Positions 34,171 through 43,542 of a DNA stretch of 64,000 bases are shown in pieces (position 1 is the stretch's first letter; every line of letters begins with the position of its first letter). The DNA is from Pseudomonas sp. JUb42 (GTDB taxonomy: Bacteria > Pseudomonadota > Gammaproteobacteria > Pseudomonadales > Pseudomonadaceae), in NCBI RefSeq assembly GCF_024807945.1, contig NZ_JANUFD010000014.1, positions 163,130 to 227,129 on the forward strand, in the 5' to 3' direction. Position numbers and translations under genes: made by a program. The notes below the pieces were generated by a model. It was not told the DNA's origin and did not search any database. It saw only the letters and a program-made list of their open reading frames with translations.

Positions 34171-34836
34171 TTAGCGGCTGGCAACCGGTGGCTTGACCCA
34201 CACCGGCGACAGGCTGCTGCCACTGCCGGTGACGTAGAGCACGGCGGCTTCACCGCGCTCCAGGGCCACGGGTTTTACGTCGCTGATTTTCTTGTCGCCG
34301 TCATACAGGGCCAGGGTGACCTTGACCGGGTTGATCTCGCGCTCGCCGGTGCCTTTGGCCTTCACTGCCTCGACCACGTTGGTCTTGCCGTCGGCGGTCT
34401 TCAGGGTCAGGGCCTTGTCACTGAGGTTCTGCACGCGAACCAGGGATTTCTGCTTGTTCTTGAACGGTGGCTCTTCCACCAGTTGCGGTGCGCCGCTGGC
34501 GTTGTTGACCAGGGTGTAATAGTGGTCACTGGCCAGTTTCACCGGCAGGGTCTGGCTGCCGACCTTGGCGCTGTAGTCGCCCTGGGGCATGAAGCTGAAA
34601 GCGGTGCTGGCCTGAGGCGCTATTTCATTGAGTGGGGTGTTGCCGACGCTGGCGTTGATCTCGCTGCCGCTGGCGTTGTACACGCGAATGAAGGTTGAGC
34701 CTTTTGGCGCGGTAGGGCCGTACAGCGCTGAGTCACCGGCTGCCCAGGCGGACGTGGCGCCGAGGGTCAGGCCAATGGCCAGGGTGCAGGCGGCGAACAG
34801 GCGGTTTTTACGGGTAGGCATGGTCTGTAGGGTCAT
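34171..34836 (-). CDS. algF: Alginate O-acetylation adaptor AlgF
   Basis: A 221-residue periplasmic protein with a signal peptide ending AWA-AGDSALYG. Two beta-rich domains follow (GSTFIRVYNASGSEINASVG and KSLVRVQNLSDKALTLKTAD). AlgF links AlgI, AlgJ and AlgX in the transfer of acetyl groups to mannuronate. AGAGGA lies upstream of the start. Position between algJ and algA matches the standard operon. Confidence 0.92.
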   Translation of the reverse strand: MTLQTMPTRKNRLFAACTLAIGLTLGATSAWAAGDSALYGPTAPKGSTFIRVYNASGSEINASVGNTPLNEIAPQASTAFSFMPQGDYSAKVGSQTLPVKLASDHYYTLVNNASGAPQLVEEPPFKNKQKSLVRVQNLSDKALTLKTADGKTNVVEAVKAKGTGEREINPVKVTLALYDGDKKISDVKPVALERGEAAVLYVTGSGSSLSPVWVKPPVASR

Positions 34837-34849
34837 GGGATGAGTCCTC

Positions 34850-36037
34850 TCAGTTTTGCGCCCGATCGGGCGACTCGGATTGTTTGGCGTTAGCGGCCAG
34901 GTTTTGTTGAGGCTGTTCTTGGGGAGCGCGAGACTTCTTCAGGTCAGCGATCCACTGTGGATCGAACTCGCCAAGGTCGTTGTGGGCGGGCAGATAGCGT
35001 TCAGGAAATTCCCAGATCACCACTTGCGGTGCGCTATTTTTGAACGCGTCGGTTTGCAGGTACTTGAGCATCGGCAGAATCGGCCCGTGGCCGTCTTCGG
35101 CGTAATTCACCACGTCGCTGCGCAGTGCCTGTTTCAGGGCGCCAAGGAAATTCCAGTTGGGGTTGGCGCTGTAGCTGGTGCCGACCAGACCGACTGCAAT
35201 CTCGCTGTCGGCGAACAGGGCGTCGTCGCCGGCGGCTTCGGCCTGGGCCGGTTGGGTATCGCGCTTCTGCAACTGGTCGGGCTTGGGCAGCAAGTCAGTG
35301 AACAGCGGGTCCAGGGGCAAGTAGTTGGTCAGGTCGCCCTTGTACGGCGCGCTGTCCTTGGCCTGGGTGACGAAGGTCTGCGGGTCGCCATTGAATGGTG
35401 CGTGGCTGGCGATTGCAGCGCCCAGTTGCTGCGCGACCACTTCGGCGCCCATGGGCGTCCAGTGGGTGTCGGTGCGCAGGAACACCTGGCCGTTGTTCTT
35501 GGCCTGTTCCAGCGGCTGCAACAGGTCAGGGGCAAAGATGCCGATGCTGTTGAGCTGGGCGTGGAACTGGTTGTACAGGTCGGCATGCACGGCGGTGGGT
35601 GTGACGCTGCCGATATGCTCCGGATACAGGCGGGCCTTGGCCGGAACCACCGCCATCACCAGTTGCGTGCCGTGGGCCTTGAGGGTGTCGCGCACGCCCT
35701 GGATCAGCGCCAGGTTGTCGGCTTCGTTCTGCTCGCCATTGGCGACGGCGTCGAACTCTTCGTCGGTGTAGAGCCACTGGTCCTTGCCGAGCACAACGCC
35801 GGGACGGCCTTCCTTGAACACTTTGTAATCCAGGGCTGCCCAGAGGTTGGTGCCCAGGCGCTTGAGCGGGAACTGGTCGTCGTAGTGGGTTTCCACGGCC
35901 TTGGTCCAGTGACCATTGAGCACAGTGGTTTCCTTGGACGTCGAGAAGCCGCTGAAGCTGCGCAGAGACCACAGCCCCAGCGCCAGCAGAATGGCCAGGA
36001 ACAGGGCTATGTAGAGGATGCGGAATGAGCGGGTCAT
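34850..36037 (-). CDS. algJ: Alginate O-acetyltransferase AlgJ
   Basis: A 395-residue protein anchored by one N-terminal helix (FRILYIALFLAILLALGLWS), with an SGNH-like periplasmic domain. The catalytic Asp-His pair is in RTDTHWTPMGAEVVA and the Ser in VGTSYSANPNWNF. It receives acetyl groups from AlgI and passes them on toward AlgX. It starts 10 bases after the algI stop. Confidence 0.93.
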   Translation of the reverse strand: MTRSFRILYIALFLAILLALGLWSLRSFSGFSTSKETTVLNGHWTKAVETHYDDQFPLKRLGTNLWAALDYKVFKEGRPGVVLGKDQWLYTDEEFDAVANGEQNEADNLALIQGVRDTLKAHGTQLVMAVVPAKARLYPEHIGSVTPTAVHADLYNQFHAQLNSIGIFAPDLLQPLEQAKNNGQVFLRTDTHWTPMGAEVVAQQLGAAIASHAPFNGDPQTFVTQAKDSAPYKGDLTNYLPLDPLFTDLLPKPDQLQKRDTQPAQAEAAGDDALFADSEIAVGLVGTSYSANPNWNFLGALKQALRSDVVNYAEDGHGPILPMLKYLQTDAFKNSAPQVVIWEFPERYLPAHNDLGEFDPQWIADLKKSRAPQEQPQQNLAANAKQSESPDRAQN

Positions 36038-36047
36038 GGCTGGCTCC

Positions 36048-37613
36048 TCAGAACTGGAAGTAAAGGAACGGCGAGAAGCTGGCCGCCGAGAGTTTCAGGA
36101 TCGAGGCAACGAACATCAGCAGGATCAGGCCGCGCATCACGTAGCGCGACCAGTCGGCGGTCCAGTAGGCCGGCTGCACCTGGGCCTCGGTGCCGACGAT
36201 GTAGCCCGGCTGATGAATGCTGTCTGGCGCGTCGCCCGGTACGGCCTTGATCAGGCCCGGTTGTGCGGTGGCAGGGCCATCGGCCTGTACAGGCTTGTCG
36301 CGATCGGTCTTCAAAGGGGCGCGGTTTTTGTAGAAGTCGCGCAGGCCGAAGAACGCCAGGGTGATGTAGGCCACTACCAGGGTGGCGATCTGCAGGCCGG
36401 TGAGGCTGGCGCGGTTGAGGTCCGACAGCTGCCATTCACTGAAGCTGAACATGGCGCCGTACATGCGTGCGGCGACGTGCAGGTTCTCGGCGCGGAAGAT
36501 CACCCAGCCCATGATTACCAGAAGGAAGGTCAGGGCCCAGCGGACCGGGTTGAAGCTGCGTGGCGTGGTGTTGATGCCCAGAGCTTTTTCAATCGCCAGC
36601 CAGATGCCGTGCCAGGCGCCCCAGACGATGTAGGTGATATTGGCGCCGTGCCACAGGCCGCCCAGCAGCATGGTCAGGAACAGGTTGCGGTAGGTCGCGA
36701 TCTTGCCGCCACGGTTGCCGCCCAGGGTGATGTACAGGTAGTCACGCAGCCAGGTCGACAGGCTGATGTGCCAGCGCCGCCAGAACTCGGTGATCGACTG
36801 GCTGATGTAGGGCTGCTTGAAGTTTTCCATAAAGCGGAAACCCATCATCAGGCCCAGGCCGATGGCCATGTCGCTGTAGCCGGAGAAGTCGAAGTACAGC
36901 TGCGCGGTGTAGGCCAGGGCGCCGAGCCAGGCATCACCGGTAGTCGGGTGTTGCAGGGCGAAGCAATGGTCGGCGACCACGGCCAGGGTGTCGGCGATGA
37001 ACACTTTCTTGATGAAGCCCTGCATGAAACGCGTGGCGCCTTCGGAGAACTTGTCCAGGGTATGGGTGCGGTTGTTGAACTGGTCGGCCAGGTCACGGAA
37101 ACGCAGCACGGGACCTGCTATCAGGTGCGGGAAGATCGCCACGAACGCCGCGAAGTCGATCAGGTTGCGGGTGGCCGGGGTGTCGCCGCGATACACATCG
37201 ATGATGTAGCTGATGGACTCGAAGATGTAGAACGAGATGCCGATGGGCAGCAGCACATGGGTCAGGATGAAAGGCGAGAGCCCCATCGAAGTCATGATCG
37301 CATTGAGGCTGTCGACGCCGAAGTTGGCGTACTTGAAGTAGCCGAGGATGCACAGATCCACGGCCACGCCGAGCAGCAGCCAGCGCTGGGCCGGTTTGGT
37401 GCGCACGCCAGCGGCGCCGACGCGCAGGCCGATCCAGTAGTTCCACAGCGTGACGGCGGCGAACAGGGCGAGGAAGTCCACGCGCCACCAGGCATAGAAC
37501 ACGTAGCTGGCAATCAGCAGCAGCAGGTTGCGATAGCGTGTTCCGCTCAAGTAGTACAAGCCGAGAAACACCGGCAGGAACAGGAACAGGAACACATTGG
37601 ATGAGAACACCAT
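36048..37613 (-). CDS. algI: Alginate O-acetylation membrane protein AlgI (MBOAT)
   Basis: A 521-residue membrane-bound O-acyltransferase with about 11 helices. The catalytic His near residue 322 is in EFWRRWHISLSTWLRDYLY, followed by ITLGGNRGG. It moves acetyl groups from a cytoplasmic donor across the inner membrane. The start at 37613 (MVFSSNVFLF) is the normal AlgI N-terminus. A REP element separates it from algL. Confidence 0.94.
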   Translation of the reverse strand: MVFSSNVFLFLFLPVFLGLYYLSGTRYRNLLLLIASYVFYAWWRVDFLALFAAVTLWNYWIGLRVGAAGVRTKPAQRWLLLGVAVDLCILGYFKYANFGVDSLNAIMTSMGLSPFILTHVLLPIGISFYIFESISYIIDVYRGDTPATRNLIDFAAFVAIFPHLIAGPVLRFRDLADQFNNRTHTLDKFSEGATRFMQGFIKKVFIADTLAVVADHCFALQHPTTGDAWLGALAYTAQLYFDFSGYSDMAIGLGLMMGFRFMENFKQPYISQSITEFWRRWHISLSTWLRDYLYITLGGNRGGKIATYRNLFLTMLLGGLWHGANITYIVWGAWHGIWLAIEKALGINTTPRSFNPVRWALTFLLVIMGWVIFRAENLHVAARMYGAMFSFSEWQLSDLNRASLTGLQIATLVVAYITLAFFGLRDFYKNRAPLKTDRDKPVQADGPATAQPGLIKAVPGDAPDSIHQPGYIVGTEAQVQPAYWTADWSRYVMRGLILLMFVASILKLSAASFSPFLYFQF

Positions 37614-37708
37614 CCTGATTTTCTCCGTTTGTCCAACAGTCAAGGGCCAAAGCCCCCCCAAACCCCCCATCCAGAAACCGGGGGTGTATCGCTCATTTCT
37701 GCGTCATT

Positions 37709-37800
37709 TGTGGGAGCGAATTCATTCGCGAAGAGGTCAGTGAAGACCGCTCATATGTAGCGAATGTACCGGCCCTTTCGCGGATGAATCCGCTCCCACA
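37709..37800. repeat. REP element inside the alginate operon (algL-algI gap)
   Basis: TGTGGGAGCGAATTCATTCG and CGCGGATGAATCCGCTCCCA arms fill the gap between two operon genes that are usually adjacent. Confidence 0.8.
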
Positions 37801-37817
37801 GGGTTTGTGTCAGTCCC

Positions 37818-38954
37818 TCAGGTACCGCCTTTATCGCCCTTGTCATGACTCGGGTCGTAGACCTTGGTCACGTCCCCGCCCAGACGCGGGTTCTTGAACG
37901 GTTGCATCTTGTGCTTGCGGTCAAGTACGTCCGGGGCGCAGCTGTAGAGCGAGCAGTAGGGTTCCAGCCAGGCGTATTTGTTGTCCGCCTTGAGGTCGGT
38001 CATGTCCTGGGATTCGCCGCTGCGCGAGGCAATGGCGTCGGGGCTCTTGACCCCGGCCAGCACCTGATCGCCCAGGCGCTTGAGGGCGCCGTTGTTTTCC
38101 GGACGCAGATCGACGCCGTTGACCTGGGCGAAGCTGGCGATCATTGCCAGCGGTGCCAGGGCGTAGTTGTGATAGGCCAGCGCGCGTTGCTTGCGCTTGA
38201 GCTCGTTGGGCAGGAAGCCGTCCTGATCGACCTGCGTGGCGGCGAGGCGGAATTCCTTCACCGACCAGTCGAACAGGTCCTTGCGATTGGTCGCCACCGA
38301 AGTGGCCATCACGGCCCAGGCCGCCCAGTACGAGTGGTTGTTGGTCTTGTCCAGGGGCAGGTTGTCCCAGTCGCTGACCACCTGGGTGCCGAGCTTGCTG
38401 AACCAGGCCTCGATGATCTGCGCTTCCTGTTGGCGGGTGGCCAGCGGATGCGAGTCGGAGAACTTCAGGCGCAGATAGGACGACGCCATGCTGCCCAGCG
38501 CCCATTTGCGCATGGACTTGCCGGTGTGGTTGAAGTCAGTGGACTCCAGGGCATCGGCCTTGGCCCAGCTGGTCAGCAGGTTGAGGGCGCAGTCCAGTTG
38601 TTCCGGACGGCCATCGCGCATGTACTGCATGACCACCTTGCTGATATCGCGCTCAAGGGAGGTGATGCTCTTGGTGGCATCCTTGAAGGCTTCATCGGAC
38701 GTCGCATTGAAGGTCGAACGGGATTTGTCCGAACCTTCGTATTTGCTGCGGAACTGCAAGGCGCCGGTGTAGGGTGCCGGTGCAGCGTCACAGCTGAAGT
38801 TGCCGGCTTTCTCCTTCACCTTATCGATGGCCGCGTAGTAACCCTGGGGCGGCACCAACGTGCCGGCGGCCTGGGTCGTACCGGCTGCAAAGAGCATGGC
38901 CAGGGACAAAAGGGAAGGAAGCATCAATCTTTTAGTGTGCATAGGAAACCTCAT
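37818..38954 (-). CDS. algL: Alginate lyase AlgL
   Basis: A 378-residue periplasmic mannuronate lyase with a signal peptide ending in TTQA-AGTL. Family segments are PAPYTGALQFRSKYEGSDK, FNHTGKSMRKWALGSMASSY, NNHSYWAAWAVMATSVATN (catalytic Asn and His) and RALAYHNYALAPLAMIASFA. It trims alginate lost in the periplasm. The start was put at 38954 because its ATGA overlaps the algX stop; an in-frame ATG 12 bases later is also possible. Confidence 0.92.
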   Translation of the reverse strand: MRFPMHTKRLMLPSLLSLAMLFAAGTTQAAGTLVPPQGYYAAIDKVKEKAGNFSCDAAPAPYTGALQFRSKYEGSDKSRSTFNATSDEAFKDATKSITSLERDISKVVMQYMRDGRPEQLDCALNLLTSWAKADALESTDFNHTGKSMRKWALGSMASSYLRLKFSDSHPLATRQQEAQIIEAWFSKLGTQVVSDWDNLPLDKTNNHSYWAAWAVMATSVATNRKDLFDWSVKEFRLAATQVDQDGFLPNELKRKQRALAYHNYALAPLAMIASFAQVNGVDLRPENNGALKRLGDQVLAGVKSPDAIASRSGESQDMTDLKADNKYAWLEPYCSLYSCAPDVLDRKHKMQPFKNPRLGGDVTKVYDPSHDKGDKGGT

Positions 38955-40393
38955 AGCCCGGCCTGGGCGGTGGAGCTTTTGCCCGCGCCGGGGAATACGT
39001 TGCGTTTGCATACTGTCGCTTCGACTTGCTGAGGTGCCGCGCCCGCTTCCGGGCCTTGCAGTTCCAGTGCGAGCAGTTGTTGGTCTGCCCAGTCCTTGTC
39101 CTCGCGCAGTTCAAAGGCGAAGCGCCCGTCGGTATCGGATGTCTCCGGTTTCTCGATCTTCAGGTCTTCGTGACGCCCGTTCATGTACCAGAGACGGGCC
39201 TGCAGGGTTTTCACCGAGGTGTCGGCGAAGCGGATGTCGACCTGATTACTGCCGTTACGCACGTCCTTGGCACCGCCATTGACCAGAATTTCATTGGTGC
39301 CGGTCTTGAGGGAGGCCTTGGCGCTCATCAGCGCGGGCTTGCCTTCGCAACCATTGCCCAGCATCGACATCATCTGGCGGTAGATGGTCTCCTGGTCGAG
39401 TCGATAGAGCGGGGAAAATTCCCAGATCAGGATCTTCGGTGGGTGCTTCTGGAAGTCGTCGCTGCCCAGGTATTGCAACATCGAGCCTTCCAGACCGCCG
39501 CCGGGGAAGGCGACGTTAAGCACTTCGGCGCCGATGTACTGCTGCAGGAAGCCACCGAAGTTGTAGTTCTTGCCGCTGTGACTGGTGCCGACCAGGGTGA
39601 TCTGCGGCGTGGCGGAATCGCCGAACAGATCGCCGTCGGCGGCTTCGCCCTTGGGCTCGGTGCCGAACTGGTCCATGTATTGGATCGCATAGCTGGTGCC
39701 GCACAGCTGCCCGGCCATGTTGTGCAGAGTGCCTTTCTTGCCCATGCGGCCGATGCGATGGGTTTCGAATTCACGCCGTGGAATGTCGGCGAACTGGGGC
39801 ATTTTCTTCACGGTCTCGGCGACGATTTTCGCCGTGCGCTCGGCACCGTATGGCGTCCAGTGCTGGTCGCCACGGAAGTAGAAATCATGGGCCTGTTGCT
39901 CGTTGGTCAACGGCGACAGGTCCGGCACCCAGTAGCCCATTTTGCTGAAGCGGCCGAGCATCGCCTGATAGTTTTTCAGGGCGGTGTCGTAGTCGAACTT
40001 GTCGCGTTCGGCGGGGAAGAGTTTGTTGCGATCCACCAGGCCACGGGTCGGCTGATACACCACCACCAGTTCGACACCCTTGCTCTTGAAGGCGTCGTGC
40101 AGTTCCTGCATGCGCCGGTAGCCTTCGGGCGTGGTGTTGAACTCGGTACGCAGGTCTTCCTGGGTACGGAACAGCCAGTCGCCCTGGGCCTGGACCAGAG
40201 TGGTGAAGTTCTGCTGGTAGCGCGTAACGTAGTTTTTGGCGTCATGGGCTTCCGGGCACAGGTTGCAGCACGGCTCGGCGGTGAAGGTCGGCGCCGCGGG
40301 CAGGTTTTCAGCGCTGGCGGTGCCGGCGCTGATGGCAAACAGGGCGGCGCTGAGACCGCTGAAACTGAGAAGCTTGATCAAATGGGCGTGCAT
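38951..40393 (-). CDS. algX: Alginate biosynthesis protein AlgX
   Basis: A 480-residue periplasmic O-acetyltransferase with a signal peptide ending TASA-ENL. The SGNH-like domain carries Asp176 and His178 in RGDQHWTPYGAER and the catalytic Ser near 271 in VGTSHSGKNYNFGG; a C-terminal carbohydrate-binding module follows. It acetylates the polymer and is part of the secretion complex. It overlaps algL by four bases. Confidence 0.94.
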   Translation of the reverse strand: MHAHLIKLLSFSGLSAALFAISAGTASAENLPAAPTFTAEPCCNLCPEAHDAKNYVTRYQQNFTTLVQAQGDWLFRTQEDLRTEFNTTPEGYRRMQELHDAFKSKGVELVVVYQPTRGLVDRNKLFPAERDKFDYDTALKNYQAMLGRFSKMGYWVPDLSPLTNEQQAHDFYFRGDQHWTPYGAERTAKIVAETVKKMPQFADIPRREFETHRIGRMGKKGTLHNMAGQLCGTSYAIQYMDQFGTEPKGEAADGDLFGDSATPQITLVGTSHSGKNYNFGGFLQQYIGAEVLNVAFPGGGLEGSMLQYLGSDDFQKHPPKILIWEFSPLYRLDQETIYRQMMSMLGNGCEGKPALMSAKASLKTGTNEILVNGGAKDVRNGSNQVDIRFADTSVKTLQARLWYMNGRHEDLKIEKPETSDTDGRFAFELREDKDWADQQLLALELQGPEAGAAPQQVEATVCKRNVFPGAGKSSTAQAGL

Positions 40394-40409
40394 AAAAAAA
40401 TACCTTTGC

Positions 40410-41993
40410 TCAGTCGCGAAGATCGGCTTGGCGTTCGACCGGATCGATCAATACGGCTTTTTGCTGGCGCACCAGCAGATCGAGGATTTCCCCCTGACGC
40501 TCTCCCAGTACACCGTTGAAGCTGATGCCGCTGGCCTTGACCGGGGCTTTCATCGACACCTTGTACAGCTCCACGCTCAGGGGCGAGTCGATGGACAGGG
40601 GGCCGGAGCCATTGCCGGCCAGTTCACCGCCGACCACGATCAGCGAGACTTCGGCGTCGAAGGGGTCCAGGGCGATGTCGCGGTCGGTGTCGCTGAGGTC
40701 CTTGATGTGGCCGAACACGCCCATCAGGCCGTTGCCCATGGCGATGTTCTCGTAGAGGCGCACGTTGACGCTGTTGCGCACGCGGATGCCGTGGCGGCGG
40801 TTGGCGATGACGCGGTTGCCGTAGAGCAAGTTGTCCGCGCTTTCGTACAGGGTGATGCCGTCGGTGTGGTTCTGGTAGATCTCGTTGTAGGCCACCAGGT
40901 TGTTCACACTGTTACGGTCGATCACCAGGCCCGAAAGGTGGTTGTCATAGCTCTTGTTGCCGAAGATGAAGCTGTCGTTCACTTCCCGGGAAATGATGAT
41001 GCCGTGCTTTTTCTTTGTCCCGTGGACAATGTTGTTGGCGATGATCAGGCCGTGGGAACGGTCGTGAGGGTCGATGCCATAGACGATGTTGTCCTTGTAG
41101 GTATTGCCCTTGACCACCACGTCCCGGGCTTCATAGCAGTAGAAGCCGTACCACATGTCGCTGAACTCGGAGCCGATGATCCAGCCGGTCGGTTGCGGGC
41201 GCTTGAGCACCTTGGCCATGTTCGGCGTGTACTGGGAAATACTCACCCCGTAGGACTTGCTGTTGGCGTAACCGAAACTGGCCATCTTGCTGTTGATGAT
41301 GTAGGTATCGGTGCCGCCCCAGGCCAGCAGGAATGGGCGGAATTCCTTGGGCGAACGGAAGCTCGCCGGGCCGTTGTCAGCCTCGCGCCAGCCGGTGACC
41401 TTGGTGTCCCGAATAAACATCTGGCCATCGTTGATCAGGAACGAACCGCCTTCCTGAGACAGGCGCAGCTCCTGGGTCTTGCCGTCGATTTCGAAGATGC
41501 CTTTACGCCCGACCACGATCGGGATCCGCGCCAGGAACACGCCCGGCGAGGTCTCGCTGAAGTATTTCTTCGGCAGGGTCTTGGTCAGGTCGCGCAGATT
41601 GACATAGCCGTCCTCGATGAAGATTGCCTGGGGAATGCCGTGCTGACGACGGACAAATTCGGCCAGCTTGTTATCGCCACCGACGAATTCCTTGAGGGCG
41701 TCTTCCATCATGAAACGGGTGACCCGCACCTTGCCCGGCTTGCTGCGCACGATCTTCGCGGCAGCCGCTTCGGCGGTGTAGCCGGACAGGTCCGGCGGCA
41801 CCGGCTTGGCCAGCGCTAAGGGTTCGACGGGCGGGCTGCTGATGGTATAGGTCTTGGCCTGTTGCAGCTCCTTGACCACTTTGTCGGTGGCACCGCTAAC
41901 GGGGGCATTGGCCAGGGCCGTACCGCCTGCCAGCAACAGTGCGCCGCCGAGCAGGGTGCAGGGCCAGAGCCTGCGGCTTGCTTGACTGTTCAT
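40410..41993 (-). CDS. algG: Mannuronan C-5 epimerase AlgG
   Basis: A 527-residue periplasmic enzyme with a signal peptide ending ALA-NAPVSG. A right-handed beta-helix of CASH repeats fills about 230-450 (NNIVHGTKKKHGIIISREVN, LVAYNEIYQNHTDGITLYES, NVRLYENIAMGNGLMG), with the DPHDRSHG active-site segment. It turns mannuronate to guluronate and protects the polymer. Start and length are as expected. Confidence 0.94.
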   Translation of the reverse strand: MNSQASRRLWPCTLLGGALLLAGGTALANAPVSGATDKVVKELQQAKTYTISSPPVEPLALAKPVPPDLSGYTAEAAAAKIVRSKPGKVRVTRFMMEDALKEFVGGDNKLAEFVRRQHGIPQAIFIEDGYVNLRDLTKTLPKKYFSETSPGVFLARIPIVVGRKGIFEIDGKTQELRLSQEGGSFLINDGQMFIRDTKVTGWREADNGPASFRSPKEFRPFLLAWGGTDTYIINSKMASFGYANSKSYGVSISQYTPNMAKVLKRPQPTGWIIGSEFSDMWYGFYCYEARDVVVKGNTYKDNIVYGIDPHDRSHGLIIANNIVHGTKKKHGIIISREVNDSFIFGNKSYDNHLSGLVIDRNSVNNLVAYNEIYQNHTDGITLYESADNLLYGNRVIANRRHGIRVRNSVNVRLYENIAMGNGLMGVFGHIKDLSDTDRDIALDPFDAEVSLIVVGGELAGNGSGPLSIDSPLSVELYKVSMKAPVKASGISFNGVLGERQGEILDLLVRQQKAVLIDPVERQADLRD

Positions 41994-42060
41994 CTCATTG
42001 CACCCTCTGCGAAATTAGTCGGATTAACTCGGCCCACAAGTCGTCTCCTGTGCGCGTTCA

Positions 42061-43542
42061 TCAGAAGCGCCAGATCACGTCGATAAACGCGCGGTGCATG
42101 TAGCTGTCCACACCACTGCCGTAGGCATCACCGGGCTTGAACACGCCGCCACGAAAGCGCACCAGGGCCGAAGGTTCGTCGATGGACTGGCTCAGGGCCG
42201 CCGGCAGCAGGCCTTGCTTGAAGTACTTGGTGACCACCAGGTCCATTTCCTGACCCAGGTCTTTCTTGCCATCGACCAGCGGCAGTGAGGTGCTCGATTC
42301 CAGGCCGGTCAGCGGGTCGGTGTTGTTGTCCACCGCATCGATGCCGGTGCCGGTGACCGGCTTGTTGCCGTCGACGCGCCAGAACTTGTGGTAGACCAGG
42401 CTGGCGTCGTATTCGTCGCGCAGTTCCCAGGAGCCGAACAGGGTCGCCGACTGCATATTGTTCATGCTGCCGCGAAAGGCTTCGCCGAAGCGGTGCACGC
42501 GCGAGCGAGTGCCGGTAAAGGCCGAGCGGTTACTCTCCAGGCCGTTCTGTTCGTATTCGCCGCTGGCCCGGGCGTAGGCCGCGCCGACCTGCCATTGCGG
42601 ATCGAGGCGCAGACGCAGGCCAAGGTCGGTGGCCCAACCGTTGACATCGTCGCTGCTTTTCTGCCCGGCGACGCGGACGCCGTTCTGGTCCAGCGGGCTG
42701 ATGCTGTGCCTGGAGCCGCTGAGGCCGGTGACGCTGCCCCAGTAGTTGATCGTATTGGTGTTGTTGTGGTTGTAGGCGTCGCTGTTGACGTCCAGGCCGA
42801 GCCAGGTCATGTCGCCGTTCTCGGTCTTGTCCAGAGAATCGACCTCGGTGCTGCCGGTCTTCAGGTGGCCGTCGTCATGGGTATGGTGCGCGCGCAGGCC
42901 GATCCATTGGCCGGGCATCCACTGGGCGTAGATATCGCCGTATACATGCAGGCGATCCTTGTCCTGGGGCGCCAGTTCGGTGAGATCGGTGCGGTATTCG
43001 CTGAAGCGTTCGGCAGCACCCAGATGGGCGCGCAACAGGGTGGTGTCGAAGTCCCAGTTCAGTGCCTCGATATTGGTGTCGCGCCACTGGCCGTCGTCGT
43101 TGCGCAGGCGCTGGCGACCGAACTTGAGAATCTCGCCGGGGTAGGGCGTGAAGCCGCTGTAGCCGACCCAGAATTCACGCAGGGCCAGGTAGCTCTTGTC
43201 GGGCTTGCGCTTGTCGGCGGAGCTGTCGTCTTGCTGGCTGCCATCGGCGGACTGGCGCAGGGTATCGGTTTCGACGATATCGGTGGCGGTCACGGCCTGG
43301 CCCATGGCGTAGGCGCTCCAGTTACCGTTCTCGAAGTAAGCCCATGGACGCAGGTCCAGGCCCAGACCGTTGACGTCGCCGCCGTCACGGGTGCCGAGGT
43401 CGCGGTCGTCTTCGGACTGCGCGGTGGCTTTGATTTCAATGCCGAAGTTCTTGTCTTCGGTCAGGGCCGCCAGCGTCGGGCAGGCCCACAGCAGGGTAAA
43501 GCCCAGGCCAAGCCCGGCTGCCATCAAGGGGTTCAACTTCAT
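42061..43542 (-). CDS. algE: Alginate outer-membrane exporter AlgE
   Basis: A 493-residue outer-membrane protein: a signal peptide (LGLGFTLLWACPTLA) followed by an 18-stranded barrel, with alternating aromatic strands and a C-terminal FIDVIWRF, typical for barrel insertion. Motifs include LALREFWVGYSGFTPYPGE and YAQWMPGQWIGLRAHHTHD. It shares ATGA with the algK stop. It is the exit pore for the polymer. Confidence 0.94.
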   Translation of the reverse strand: MKLNPLMAAGLGLGFTLLWACPTLAALTEDKNFGIEIKATAQSEDDRDLGTRDGGDVNGLGLDLRPWAYFENGNWSAYAMGQAVTATDIVETDTLRQSADGSQQDDSSADKRKPDKSYLALREFWVGYSGFTPYPGEILKFGRQRLRNDDGQWRDTNIEALNWDFDTTLLRAHLGAAERFSEYRTDLTELAPQDKDRLHVYGDIYAQWMPGQWIGLRAHHTHDDGHLKTGSTEVDSLDKTENGDMTWLGLDVNSDAYNHNNTNTINYWGSVTGLSGSRHSISPLDQNGVRVAGQKSSDDVNGWATDLGLRLRLDPQWQVGAAYARASGEYEQNGLESNRSAFTGTRSRVHRFGEAFRGSMNNMQSATLFGSWELRDEYDASLVYHKFWRVDGNKPVTGTGIDAVDNNTDPLTGLESSTSLPLVDGKKDLGQEMDLVVTKYFKQGLLPAALSQSIDEPSALVRFRGGVFKPGDAYGSGVDSYMHRAFIDVIWRF